A stretch of DNA of 64,000 nt from Meandrina meandrites (lineage: Eukaryota > Cnidaria > Anthozoa > Scleractinia > Meandrinidae): positions 47,393,895 to 47,457,894 of the forward strand of contig OY855905.1 in assembly GCA_963693305.1 (NCBI GenBank), in the 5' to 3' direction. The notes under the pieces were generated by a model. That model had not been told where the DNA came from, did no database searches, and saw nothing but the letters and a program-made list of their open reading frames with translations. Both the position numbers and the translations under genes were made by a program. Below, piece by piece: positions 12,667 through 24,488 of this stretch (position 1 is the stretch's first letter; the number at the start of each line of letters is the position of its first letter).

Positions 12667-13868
12667 TATTAAGAGGGAGTCTCTCTAATTTTCGACCGGT
12701 CGGTTCCGGATCGAAAAATCAAATCGCCTGATTTTTTGTGAGGTGAAAGGCCTTCATGCCAAAGTAACAAAACCACAATCTTTTTGGTTCTTGGCTTAAG
12801 GTTTTTTCCGCTAGAGCTAAAAATAATTTTGACCGAATTTTGCTCGCGCGCGACCGAAAATCAAGACGATTGTTTACCTTTTTTAAGCGATCGGTGCAAA
12901 GCAAGGACAAACTGTACCGCCATAATTTTTACATAGCAAGAAAGATCTACTTCTATTTTATGAGCTGTAGGAGTTTCAAGCAATTTGAAGTTAATCTGTT
13001 GGCATTCTGTGATATTACTCACCCCTACGTTAGGAGGCTTGAGGGACAACCCGAAAATTGGTCATTTTGTGGACCTCTTTTCTCAGCTGGCGGATAAAAT
13101 CAAAACATGGCAGTTACATCAATGTGAAGTCTTAACCTTCCCCTACACGAATATGTAAAAAAATATTGTCTATGACGCCTTTGCTGTAAATGTCGAGGGG
13201 ATAATTTTTCCTATTTTTGAGAAATTATCAAAAACAACACCAAATCGCTAATTGTTTAAAATTTGAATACCTTGGACCAATACCGGTCTTACATCAAGAA
13301 AACTAAAGAAAAGTAAACTAAAACATTAGGGAATAGAAATAAAAAGCCATATTCAATAGTGTTTTCAATTTTTAGTTCGCCGTTTCATTTTATTGGGAGG
13401 AGAGTGATCATCGGCTCATTAAATATTCACCGAACAGTGAAATTCGATCCAAACCAGAACTGTCAAATTTCATATCGCACTGGCCATCTTAATTTCATTG
13501 AATCTCGTTTCAAATCACATTTGTACACAAAACGACTATCCTGAAAATGCTATTTTGTTGTTGTGTTTATAAGTTTAAGCCAAATCTGAGCTTTGAATAC
13601 GTTCTTAGAATACAAACGGAATTCACTCACGATTTACTCGTTGATACTCGACCACTTGCAACACTGAATCGAAATTCATTTTCTCTGATTGTTGGACTAT
13701 AAATTGACTTAGTTTACCTGAGTTCCAAAAGGCTTTTCCCCTTTTTTCTTTTGACTTTTTCTGTTGGTGATCCATTTCAATGACCGGTGCAATTTGGAGC
13801 TTTGATTCAATGAACGAACTACCAGTCCGGTTCTGGCCCTATCTGTCACGCAACCCTCAGCGGTGAAA
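12667..13868 (+). repeat. Left arm of a dispersed inverted pair (empty-site copy)
   Basis: Starting at AGGGAGTCTCTCTAATTTTCG, this ~1.2 kb block is repeated in inverted orientation at about 19020-20808. Both copies keep the same edges. The left copy lacks the 584 bp MITE found in the right copy: it reads straight through CCCAATAAAATG (reverse complement) where the other is interrupted. Two overlapping open frames around 12840-13100 are conserved between copies, but they track DNA identity and have no recognised domain. Confidence 0.75.
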
Positions 13869-13930
13869 TTGCCCAGGGTTAGGGAGTACTCATAATTTTC
13901 TTGTACATGAGGTCCAATTCCCTTAAAATA
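13727..13930 (-). CDS. Possible exon, partly inside the inverted repeat
   Basis: The minus-strand frame reads ...HVQENYEYSLTLGNFTAEGC... and ends in a lysine-rich stretch before a donor-like CAG|GTAAAC at about 13727. Its 3' two thirds are also present, with stop codons and substitutions, in the inverted copy near 19020-19170. I do not recognise the domain. It could be a captured exon duplicated with the repeat, or repeat-derived sequence. Confidence 0.25.
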
Positions 13931-14217
13931 CTTAAAACGGGGGTACACCAGGTGCTCTTACGTTGGGGTCAACTTCTTCTATCTTCTATTTCTTCTTTGG
14001 ACCTCTTAAAATGTCACTTAAATTCACGTTTACCATTTCGGTGGCTGTGTTCGAGATATTTTTGAAAGGTCCTTTCAAATACCTAAATTTTATCCTTTTG
14101 TCTACTTCAATAAAAAAACCTTACCTTTTTATAAAGCTGCAGCCTGAAAAAGGTATCCCTTCTGGGAGAGAACTTCTCATTTTTGTCTGAACGTTTTCGA
14201 TGATTTAAGCCTAAATG

Positions 14218-16371
14218 GGAGGAGACCGTAAGCGCGAGATCTGGCCTTGTCCCTATGATATGGGTCAAAATTTCTATTTTTAGAACAAATCGTGTCATCC
14301 CGCGAGGCGCGCGCGCGTACTGCCGCGAGGATTTCGCGAGGACGTCGCGCGGAGAAATATAAACAAAATGGCGTCCAAAATAACCTCTGCAAGTGAAGTA
14401 AACACTGGCTTTCTTTCATCAGTTTCTATTCCTAATTTACGTCAAGGTCTCCTTGAGCACTTCTTTGAATGTAGCCATGAAAGTGAGGATGATTCAAGTG
14501 ATTCGGATGTCTGCAGTAGTATTTTTTTCGGACAAATCCAGTCGCGAAGACTCGTTAAACATGTCGTACGAGGAATCACACAGTGGTCAAGACAATTTAC
14601 TAAACGTTTCACAGCGCAGCGATATGGGCAACCAAAGAATACAGAATGACAGCAAAAAAGGAGAAAACATATTTTTGCCGAAATACGATTGTATACGCCA
14701 TTTCGACCTTTCATATCATATAAAATTACATATATATTGCAGAATGAAAATATTTTCATTTAAGTCACTTATCCGACTAATGCTGCTCCAAAATATTTCT
14801 TTTAGTATCCTGTATTATAATTCGCAGTGCAGCTAAAACATTGTTGAAAAGTGTGGAAAGATCGGAAACTTCCAGCAAAAGTTGTAAACAAATGAAGCAG
14901 AAGAGGATTCATTTTTTTTCGAATTAAAAAAATCTACCTATTTTTCTTCGTTTATTTTCAAGTATGAAAAAATGCAGCATATATGCAAATGGCTTTATGT
15001 AGTTTCGTGTGTCTAGTCTCGATGAAACCGATTCGACTTTGGCTCGCCAAGATAGGTACCTTTCGTCTTCAATTTTGGAGCGCTTTGAAAACGCTCTTGT
15101 TACAGTAAATTATTCACACTACCCGCATTCTCAAGATTATTTAGCACCTGGAAATAAACATGCCACGGTTAAAGTTGCGGCTGAGCTTTGTATTCATGCA
15201 TTTTATTTAGCAATGAATGTGGTATGTGGCGTGCCATGTTCAATTCCAGGTGTTAAATAATCTTGAGAATGCGGCAAGTTTGAATAATTTACTGTTACCC
15301 GAGGGTTTTCAAATGGAAGACGCGGAGTAGCTATCTTGGCAAGCAAAATTCGACGCATTTCATCGAAACTAGATTCACGAAAGTAGACAAAGCCGTTTGC
15401 ATATATGCTGTATTTTCTCATACTTAAAAACTTAAGGAAAAAAATCCGTAATTTTTTTTTAATTCTATTCTCCGCACCGTAAACCTCTTCCTCCTCATTT
15501 GTTTACAACTTTTTCTAAGAGTTTCCGATCTTTCCATACTTTTCAGCAACGTTTTAGTTGGCATTAAGCTTTCCAATAATCTATGGGATCTTAGCATAGC
15601 TTGAACGTTGTTGTAGCTCCCAATTATACACGAGCATAATATTTTGAAGCGAAAGTTCAACAGTCAACTGTGCAGCAATTTCTACTCAGCCGATTTCGTT
15701 GAAACTTGCTCACACTAAAAATTGGATAATTTGAACTTGTTGACTTTGATAAGAAAAAATCTATCGCCCCGTTTAGAAAATATTCGCGTTTTTTTTCATA
15801 AATATATTTTTTCAAAAGCGCTAATATCTCGTGATCGTTTGCCTTGTTTGCTCTTTATTTTAAAGCTTTATAAAATTTGAACATTTGTTTTTTCGATTGC
15901 TAAAAATCAGAAAAATCGGGTGAGGTTTACATGCCCAAAGCTTGATTTAGAAAAGAGCACCTCCGTTCCCCAGAAATAGCCGCGGGCCATCTTAACCAAA
16001 GTACAATCCAAATGTAAACGAGTCATGGTGAATACTGAGAAAACTTCTCTAGATTAGTCCTGTGCTTAACTGACAAAAAATCCAGGAGATGAATTTAGCA
16101 CGATACGGAAGCTGCACAGCCTAATGTATAAATAGCGTCCGTACAAAATTTATGGTTCACAGAACCACTGATTTATTTTTCGTTCTCAAGTTTAAACACA
16201 GAGTCTTTTGCGGCAGATTTACTCGCGAATCACATGATACTAGTCACGCAACTCCGGCAACATCGACGCGAGAACCCACGCATCCGCGCGTGTCTGCCTG
16301 TTCTAAAAATATAAAAATTGTCTCGTATTATAGGGTGCGTGGATGTCGCGCCTACGGTCTCCTCCCATTAT
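14218..16371. mobile_element. Candidate 2.2 kb TIR element containing a hairpin
   Basis: The left end (GGGAGGAGACCGTAAGCGCGA) and right end (TCGCGCCTACGGTCTCCTCCC) are near-perfect inverted copies of ~21 bp. Inside, a plus-strand ATG at 14368 opens a 93-codon acidic-then-basic frame (MASKITSASEV..., DDSSDSD), possibly a remnant of an element-encoded protein. A large hairpin (14828-15563) lies further in. No clear target duplication is visible (AAT on the left, ATT on the right). Confidence 0.5.
14828..15563. repeat. Long hairpin (two ~335 bp inverted arms)
   Basis: The arms at about 14828-15163 and 15227-15563 are inverted copies. Matching landmarks include CGATCTTTCC / GGAAAGATCG, GCATATATGC, and the pair TCTCAAGATTATTTA / TAAATAATCTTGAGA. 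They are separated by ~60 bp. The transcript would fold into a long imperfect duplex. Open frames inside the arms are mirror images of each other and not genes. Confidence 0.75.
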
Positions 16372-16390
16372 GGCTCCTGGCCTAAAATGT

Positions 16391-16515
16391 TCTTAAACAA
16401 GAGCAGACCCAGGATTTTTCTAAGGAGGGGTGCAGACATCTTTTTTGTTTGCAGAATGCCAGTTGTATTAGAAAGCCTCCCCGCACCGCCTGCACCCTCC
16501 CTAGATCCGCCCCTG
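16391..16515. repeat. Fragment of a GGATC-type hAT-like MITE
   Basis: The sequence from CAGACCCAGGATTTTTC to CTAGATCCGCCCCTG resembles the ends of dispersed elements with CAGNGGCGGATCCAG termini; another example is at 55723-56259. The left end is degenerate and no target duplication is seen. Confidence 0.3.
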
Positions 16516-17152
16516 TGAAAATAGTTTTATTTAAACTGCTATGTACATGTTCACGTCACGTTCATGGGTGAATACAATGTTTGTTCTAGGTCTTATTTGA
16601 TTAAAGATTCACGACTTGATTCTACATTTAGTATATACACACATATTTGTCACTTACAACGAATAGGAAAGTATAAAATTTGTTCGTAGCCAAATTTCAG
16701 CCTTGGGTACGTTCTAAGGATGTTTTTAATTTTTGTCCTTTTTCAGCCTCGACGTTCTTATAAAAACGATTCTTATAAAATAGAGCGTACTTTACTATAG
16801 TGACTATAGGGAGATCCCCTCCCCCAGTAAATATATCTTATAAGTCTGGGCCTAGTTTTTCAAACAGTAGATAATCCTATCCACTGGATAAGTACTGATG
16901 AAACAAATTAAATAAACAAGTAAGTATCCTTGGTCACTCCTGCAAATAGGAATGGAATCGCGTATCTATATCTCACCGACAGCATTTGTATTTATACAGA
17001 TATTGGGTTATTTTTGAAAGTTCCTATTTGGTGGGACTTGTTTTAAAACGAAGCGATATTTAACAGCTGTTGCTTTATCCCGGGTGATCCTGCCTGATTT
17101 AACGTTGCAGCTAATTGGTAGCATTGGCGAATCCCATGGACGAGATAGTGAG
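16516..17152. other. No supported feature
   Basis: The sequence is AT-rich without coding or repeat signals that I can support. Confidence 0.45.
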
Positions 17153-17161
17153 GGAGGCGAT

Positions 17162-17361
17162 TAGCCTGCGCAGCTGGTGGGATTAGTGGGCACAAGTGAA
17201 TTTTTCTCGTGCGCGTGAAGCCCGCGTCGCTGAGCGGCCGAGCCGCGAGTGATCTCAACTTGACTCCTCACCAAACCCCTCGCTGCTTGGCGGCCAAGAC
17301 CAAAGCATGCGGCCGCTAAAAAAAGCACTCGCTCGCGAAATCCCGCCAGCTACGCAGGCTA
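17162..17361. mobile_element. 200 bp Mutator-like MITE with 9 bp target duplication
   Basis: The ends are TAGCCTGCGCAGCTGGTGGG and CCCGCCAGCTACGCAGGCTA, inverted copies differing at two positions. The perfect 9 bp direct duplication GGAGGCGAT lies immediately outside (17153-17161 and 17362-17370). A 9 bp target duplication is characteristic of Mutator-like elements. The interior is GC-rich and non-coding. Confidence 0.8.
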
Positions 17362-17370
17362 GGAGGCGAT

Positions 17371-19019
17371 TTAATCTTTCAGTAAGGTAACTTTTAAGTT
17401 TTTGGCCACCCGCTTGTACGCAAATAAGTAGATGAAATAACCGGTTTTTTTGATGATTGAAGGACCAAGGCAGTGCTATTTTATGACAGCATTAGCGGTT
17501 ATTTTTTCAATACCACCACCTTAATTGTACCCAAGTTTGGATCCCGCACTGAGTAGGTCAAAATAAATTCTTATTGAATAATCCAGACGAAAACTGGAGG
17601 ATGTTGGAGGGGACCACATAGTTTTCTGAAGAACGAAGTGGGGATCAGCCGTAATTGACAGGGATTAAGAGGGTGGGGGGGGGGGGGGGGGGAACCAGAA
17701 AAAAGTCTGAGAATTTCATGTGGCGGTGGGATCGCCGTAAATAACTTGAACCGTGCCAATTGATCGCCTCCTTTTATGCTATTATTATGTTTTGGCTTCA
17801 GCGTGCCCTTATCCAGGCACGATCTCATTACATAAATAATCGTTGTGCAATGGCTTGAAATTGTTTAAGTTCTGTATTTCAAATGTTAAAGTTCCATGTG
17901 TCAAATTCTTTAAAGAGGCATTTTAATAAGAGCCAATGGAAACGTTTGTTCAACGCGGCCGAACGGTGCGATATTATTGAAAACAACAACAACTGCATCT
18001 TTCTCCATGCGAAATAGAAACTTCCTCTTCAGGTTCAATTCATTCGAGATGTTGTCAACTTATTTGAAGCTCTCTGCAGTTCTTCGTAGAGCACCATTAC
18101 TCGCTCTTGAGCTTTCTGAAAATATTTCAGCTCATCACTTGCGAACAGTTTTTTGGTATGGTGTTCTCTACATCATGATATAGAACCTTTCGATTGCTGT
18201 CGGTGAATGATAACAAATCGGCTGCGCAATTCAAGGCGTCCTTGACAGTTGCCATCCGCACTTGCAATGAACTTGATATTTTGTGGTGGCTTGGAAAGGA
18301 GGGGGCGGGGATCATGAAAGCTTCCACCACGAATGAGGGGGGATCATTCAAATGCTATATACTTTATGGGGAAATCAGTTGAATGCTACGGTGTAGCAAC
18401 AAAAATCCCCCGCACCCCCCTCCCCTCTCCCCGCTCCAGACGATAAATAATGACCGGTCCCTTAAACACAGTTAAAATAATAGTTATGTCAGTCATAGTG
18501 TGCACATTACACATAACATCATCCAACGGATAGAGCAAAGGTACGAAAAAGCTTCATTGCCCAGCATTACATTTCTTGCTTTGGCACTGCTAACGATTAT
18601 TTACTTTTTGGATAACCTTATTATAAGATCGACTGTATAAGCAACATTTTCATCTCTTGCAAATATGGCTGGCTATTCTGAATTAAACCCAAAAAGGTGT
18701 TGAATATCTATCTCACAAAACTTGCAACATACTACACTACAAGCACACTCCACCACCACTCATCTCTTCAGACTTCTCAAACTTTCTATACCCTCTTTAT
18801 ATTTGTCCCTTATAATATGCAATCCTTGTTCCAAAATGCACACTACATCCAAATTTCCGCAGTACTTTCATAGCTCTGACTGCACCAAATAATTACAAAT
18901 AAAACAAGCAAAAATTAGTGTTTTACTGTCCTGTGCACTTCTACAATATTTTCTAGACAGCATTTTAAACGATGATGAAAACTGATATTCTCAATGAGCT
19001 TCAATTGCAAGAGTGGTCT
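17371..19019. other. No supported gene; contains an 18 G tract
   Basis: A run of 18 G lies at 17675-17692. The rest is unremarkable AT-rich DNA. Open frames up to 85 codons show no domain, and the one overlapping the G tract is proline-rich because of it. Confidence 0.45.
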
Positions 19020-20808
19020 TGTTTCACCCCTTAACGTTGCGTGACAGATAGGGCCAGAACCGGACTGGCAGATCGTTGATTGAATCAAAGCTCCTAATTG
19101 CACCGGTCATTTAAATGCATCGCGAACAGAAAAAGTCAAAAGAAAAAGGGGAAAAGCCTTTTTGAACTCAGGTAAATAAACTAAGTCAATTTATAGTCCA
19201 ACAATCAGAGAAAATGAATTTCGATTCAGTGTTGACAGTGGTCGAGTATCGACGAGTAAATCGTGAGTGAACTCCGTTTGTATTCTAAGTGCGTATTCAA
19301 AGCTCAGATTTGGCTTAAACTTAAACACAACAACAAAATAGCATTTTCAGGATAGTCGTTTTGTGTACAAATGTGATTTGAAACGAGATTCAATGAAATT
19401 AAGATGGCCAGTGCGATATGAAATTTGACAGTTCTGGTTTGGATCGAATTTCACTGTTCGGTGAATATTTAATGAGCCGATGATCACTCTCCTCCCAATG
19501 GATCGTTTTCACTGTCACGCAATAAAAATATAAATTGAAGAACCATTCGTTGAATGAGGTCAATAAAATAGGACATTATAGAAAATAAGTAAATAAGTCA
19601 TCTCTCCAAGTTTTAGGTCTGTGCGTTGTCCCAAACTTCAGATATTCGTCGAAATGTTTTGCACAAATTTACAGAGCCCAGTATGGATCCGCCATATTGG
19701 TGCACATCTGTGGTGCACCAATATGGCGGCTGGAAAATAGTGTAAACATCTGGAGCTTACTTTGGTCATCTAGGCCACTGATTATCTGTACTGGACAAAC
19801 AAACATTTGGATAAACATATTTCCTGCTACTTTAACTTCCCAAATGGCAAAAAATCGCAAGAGAAATGTATACTTTTTGACAAACACGATCGTAACTGTA
19901 TGTCACGCACCGCCATAACTCTAAAATTCAAAGTGCGCTGGTTTCCAAACGAAGGACCCTATTGAGCTGAAAAGATGCAAACAGATATAATTTAAGTACT
20001 TCTTATGCCTGATGCAGATGCAAACGTTGGTGCCTCTTTAGATTTGGATTTTAGTATCTGATGACGTCACGTGAAAACGATCTATAAAATGAAACGGCGA
20101 ACTAAAAATTGAAAACACTATTGAATATGGCTTTTTATTTCTATTCCCTAATGTTTTAGTTTACTTTTCTTTAGTTTTCTTGATGAAAGACCGGTATTGG
20201 TCCAAGGTATTCAAATTTTAAACAATTAGCGATTTGGTGTTGTTTTTGATAATTTCTCAAAAATAGGAAAAATTATCCCCTCGACATTTACAGCAAAGGC
20301 GTCATAGACAATATTTTTTTACATATTCGTGTAGGGGAAGGTTAAGACTTTACATTGATGTAACTGCCATGTTTTGATTTTATCCGCCAGCTGAGAAAAG
20401 AGGTCCACAAAATGACCAATTTTCGGGTTGTCACTCGAGCCTCCTAGCGTAGGGGTGAGTAATATCATAGAATTCCAACAGATTAACTTCAAATTGCTTG
20501 AAACTCCTACAGCTCATAAAATAGAAGTAGATCTTTCTTGCTATATAAAAATTATGGCGGTACAGTTTGTCCTTGCTTTGCACCGATCGCTTAAAAAAGG
20601 TAAACAATCGTCTTGATTTTCGGTCGCGCGCGAGCAAAATTCGGTCAAAATTATTTTTAGCTCTAGCGGAAAAAACCTTAAGCCAAGAACCAAAAAGATT
20701 GTGGTTTTGTTACTCTGGCATGAAGGCCTTTCACCTCACAAAAAATCAGGCGATTTGATTTTTCGATCCGGAACCGACCGGTCGAAAATTAGAGAGACTC
20801 CCTCTTAA
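19020..20808 (-). repeat. Right arm of the dispersed inverted pair, carrying a MITE
   Basis: This is the inverted copy of 12667-13868, ending at the same AGAGAGACTCCCTCT edge (about 20808). It is longer because a 584 bp MITE (19500-20083) is inserted. Outside the insertion the copies differ by scattered substitutions and small indels. Confidence 0.75.
19500..20083. mobile_element. 584 bp MITE (GATCGTTTTCAC ends, AT target duplication)
   Basis: It begins GGATCGTTTTCACTGTCACG and ends CGTCACGTGAAAACGATCT, flanked by AT on both sides (19498-19499 and 20084-20085). The empty site in the inverted copy near 13390 shows exactly one AT. A near-identical copy is at 54354-54938 and an interrupted one at 28131-28832. 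At 19689-19730 it carries a perfect internal 17 bp hairpin (CCGCCATATTGGTGCAC and its complement). No protein is encoded. Confidence 0.85.
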
Positions 20809-22759
20809 TTGTTAAAACATTAATAAACTTTTCATTGAGAAAACATTTTGCTGGTCCAGATAGAGTGATTTTAGTTAGTCGTGAAACTATGCCTACTAGC
20901 TAGAAAACAAAAGATTTTAGACAGCTGTAGGATGTATTACTTCAGTGTGGATGAGTACTCATTTATTGTTTAATGGACTTTTAATTGAATTTTCATGGTG
21001 TGCAGCAGTAATAAATAACCCGGCCCGTGAAAATAACAGGGAACCAGATTAATGGGTCATAATGATGCAATGAAAAGGCCATGAAAGTAGTGAGAAAATT
21101 TTAATTTAAATTTTAATAATAAAATATTCTCTGGGTGACTAAAACGTCCGCCACTGGCTATGCAGAACGCGATTCAGAGTCGCGATAAGATGAAGATGAC
21201 GCAAGAGCCGACGCATTTTCAATACGTAATTTGCGAAAAATATTTCATCTGCCTTTTTTTGTTGTTGAATTTGAGGCAAGATATCTTGCTGAACTTTTCT
21301 ATGAAAAGATGTATGGTCTGTAATGTTTTTGTGTCATCGAGTAGTGTTCAGTGTCATCTCATCTAGACCATCATGGACTTCGTTTAGTTTTCTCTTTTCT
21401 TTTTCTAATGTGCACTGAATGAATTGTAATGTAACGTATCGTAAGAAGCAGTTGCATAGTATATTTTAAGTTGTGCATTGTAAGTTAAAATTAAATGCAA
21501 GTAGTGCCGTAAATGTACTCTTACGATACTGGTAAGTAGTGTATTGCATTGTTAGTAGTTTTCTGTACGTTTTAGAGCAATAAAAAAATAGTTCTCCCCG
21601 ATACAAAACCAGATCATCAAGATATCAATATCGTTGTCGCGTGTCATATACTACAAGATCAAAGACAGCCAGGTATGGCATTTCCTAGCCTTAAAACATT
21701 ATAACAGCTTGTTTGTAAAAAGTCGAGGCAGAGATTAACCAAACATTATGAACTTGCTAAAAACACGCCTAAGCTAAGATTGGCTGAGAACATATTTGTT
21801 TTCTCCACTCGATTTTGCATTGAGCTCTTAATATAGTACCCGTGAATACTCGTGACCAAAAAATTAAACAAATTTTCCAGGCTCAGCCGGTAAATACGCA
21901 GTTTAGCTAAGTTTACTAGTCCGAGTTTCAACGAGAAAAATTTCTATCTCGTTATATACATTTTCTGTCTAAAAAACAACGCAAAATAACGCAAAATTCC
22001 ATGAAAGTATAAACGTCGAATCAAAAAATATCACAACATTAAGTCTTGCTTCAGCACAAGCTCGAAAATTAAACATTCGTGTAAGGAAAACAAATAAAAG
22101 AATGTATAGTAATTGAACTTCCATACAGTACTTACAGAATCTTACTTTGTGTCCGTGGAGTTTTATGGTAGTTATTCTTACTCCCGGGCTCTGACGAACC
22201 TCTGATACCATCAATCTCGCCAATGGACGATTCAATGCTGGAAGATTTTTTGCGCACAACTTATATAGCTTTGCTTGAAACTCCCATGACACTTAGGATG
22301 AACTATAAATATACAGTATTTTCCAGTTGGAAATAATTACTTGAGGAAGTCGTAAACAGTGTATTTGGCCCGTAGCCATCGTACTCGTCTAGACTTTAAT
22401 GAGCCAGTGTAGCTGGATGTTTTTTAGCGGTCGTACGCTTTTGATATTTTACTCGCCACCTACAGAGGCCACATTTTGCCTGTCAGGAGTGCTCTTACAA
22501 TTCCGTGATTTCCAATTTTTCCTATTACCCAGGGTCAAAAGGCGGTTCAATACTAAAAATTAAAACTTGGCCTTAGGCCATTGTGCTCGCAATTTGCCGA
22601 AAAATAAAATAAGTTAGGCTAGGATTAGTTCTCCTCCTAAGTGCTGGTTTGCTTTTATGGAATTGTGACCATAACTCTTTAAACATGCGATTGACGTTCC
22701 GATATAGTTACAATATCAATAAAATACTTTAAAGGCTCACTACGTCCGCTAGGGGGCGG
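20809..22759. other. No supported gene
   Basis: A minus-strand frame at about 22155-22292 ends at donor-like sites (AAA|GTAAGA) and could be an exon, but it has no recognised domain. The rest holds only short open frames. An AATAAA lies near 21580 without an associated gene. Confidence 0.4.
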
Positions 22760-22878
22760 GGATAAACCCTAAAAAAGCTGACGTGCATCTTCCATTTCCA
22801 ATTCTCATCCAGTAATACGCCTAGATACTTAAAAGATATTATAGTTATTGGCCTATAGTTATTGGCCTATCTCACCAA

Positions 22879-23057
22879 GAGTCTCGTAGCTTAGTGGTTA
22901 GAGCGATCAACCGGTATCTGCGAGCCTATGGGTGCGATTCCCGTCGGGGACTCAGATTTTTTCTTTGTCCCACGCTCGTGACAAATGAACATTTGATCTG
23001 TATCACTATGAACATAGTTTGAGGCGTTGTTCTTATCGAAAATCATCTTGACAGGTA
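22879..23057 (+). repeat. tRNA-derived SINE-like element, copy A
   Basis: The first 75 bp (22879-22953) resemble a tRNA. A 7 bp acceptor-like pairing (GAGTCTC with GGGACTC), an A-box-like TAGCTTAGTGGTTAGAGCG and a B-box-like GGTGCGATTCCC are present; the anticodon arm is degenerate. A ~100 bp tail (TTTTTTCTTTGTCC...CATCTTGACAGG) is shared with 28961-29160. Because both lie inside the segmental duplication they may derive from one insertion. Confidence 0.6.
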
Positions 23058-23199
23058 AAAACATTCGCCGAATCTGTCCTGAACACCCTAAAATTACACC
23101 GAAATCTGCAATTTACACCACCAAACAAGATGACGAGCATCCCTGGGAACTAAGACAACAAAGCAGAGGAGTTTTTCTGGCATTTCAACAACGTATTTA

Positions 23200-23470
23200 A
23201 ATTTTATCAACCCGAACAGCGGGGCTAAAGTAAACAGAGCAGAAGTTACTCCAGTATCTCAATAACGTGCAGTTCAATCAATCGAGATTAAACTAGCTTT
23301 TCAATAAGGTAGTTGAAATCGTAGTTTTAATTTACCGGCCCAAACAGCTGGACTTAAGTAAACAGAGCAGGAGTTTCTCCAGCATTCCAATAATTGGGTA
23401 ATTGATATCATGATTTGAATTGACCGACCCAAACAGTGCATGTAAACAAGCAGAAGTTTCTCCAGATACT
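23200..23470 (+). repeat. Degenerate ~86 bp tandem units
   Basis: Successive diverged units have the core AAACAGAGCAGGAGTTTCTC and then CAGCATTCCAATAA, a TTGAAATC segment and GACCCAAACAGCGGG. Related units recur at 26350-27310, 27790-28128 and 29800-30150, so this is an old minisatellite family spread through the 23-30 kb region. Confidence 0.6.
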
Positions 23471-23864
23471 AGATCTAAAGGATATTTCTCTGAAATCATG
23501 ACGAGTCGGACTGGTTTGGCACACATTTCGTTTTGCCGTTTACACACAGGTGGGCGAATCTGAATAAAAATGTCCCAGTTTGGTCGCGTTTCAAGAAATT
23601 TTGAATCTGAAAACAAAGTCAATACTTTATATCCGACTACTGTTGAATCCGTAGCGTTTTATCGTGTAAACAGAGTCTTGCACGTTCAAAGGTCAACGAA
23701 CATTTTTATTCGTAAGTTTTTATATGTTTTTACCATTGTAGTTTTGCATTTTTAAACTTCTAAAATTTTTCGTATTTTTACCTTTTTAAATTTTCGAAAT
23801 CTTACAGGACCCCTATGATAACATTACTCTCAAGTATGATGGGTTAATCCTGTTTAAAGATTCG

Positions 23865-23945
<81 letters not shown>
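23865..23945. repeat. (ATT)n microsatellite, ~80 bp
   Basis: This is an uninterrupted ATT run. On the minus strand it reads (AAT)n and lies downstream of the LINE fragment at 24489-24917, so it may have grown from that element's 3' tail. The apparent asparagine-rich open frame across it is an artefact of the repeat. Confidence 0.9.
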
Positions 23946-24488
23946 TGCAAAGAAAGAATCCAATTTATCCGCCTTTTTTAACTTTTTTTTATTATTTTTT
24001 TTATGTTTTTTGGTTTCAATATCTTTATTCAAACAAAATCACAATACACTTAAAGAAAAAGAGAAAAACAAACAAAAATAGAAATAAGTAAATAAACAAA
24101 CCTAAAAAAATAGAAAAATAGATTACTGATTAATCACGCTGTATTATATTTTGTTTTTTCTTTTTTTCCTTTCCCTTCTCCCCTTCTTCCCTTTCCTTTC
24201 CCCCTACGATAACGAATAGCATTACTTACAATACTATTTTTTTTTTAAATTCCGTTTTGAACTTACAATGTACTTACAAATATGAATGAATAATTCTGTA
24301 TACTAAACTGGATATCGTTGACTGTATTAGTTTATTCTACTACTAGGAGAAGGCAAAAAAGAAGCGAAAGAGAAAATAAGATAACAAGTAAAATGAGTTT
24401 ATAAGGAAAAAAAAGGCAAACAAAAAATAATAAAAAAGACGAGCAAATAGTGGCAGTACAACCTCTGGGGCGAATATTTCAGGGGAGC

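Noticed and set aside
12719..13097. Overlapping conserved ORFs on both strands of the inverted pair
   Set aside because: Conservation follows DNA identity of the repeat copies; no domain and no codon bias visible.
14453..14836. 127-codon ORF overlapping the 14368 frame
   Set aside because: Shadow frame with no domain; its N-terminal part overlaps the better-composed frame beginning MASKIT.
17070..17110. CCCGGGTGATCCTGCCTG resembles the start of 18S rRNA
   Set aside because: The match is ~12 bases and nothing after it resembles rRNA.
23844..24032. Asparagine-rich minus-strand ORF
   Set aside because: It is only the translation of the (ATT)n microsatellite and flanking A/T runs.
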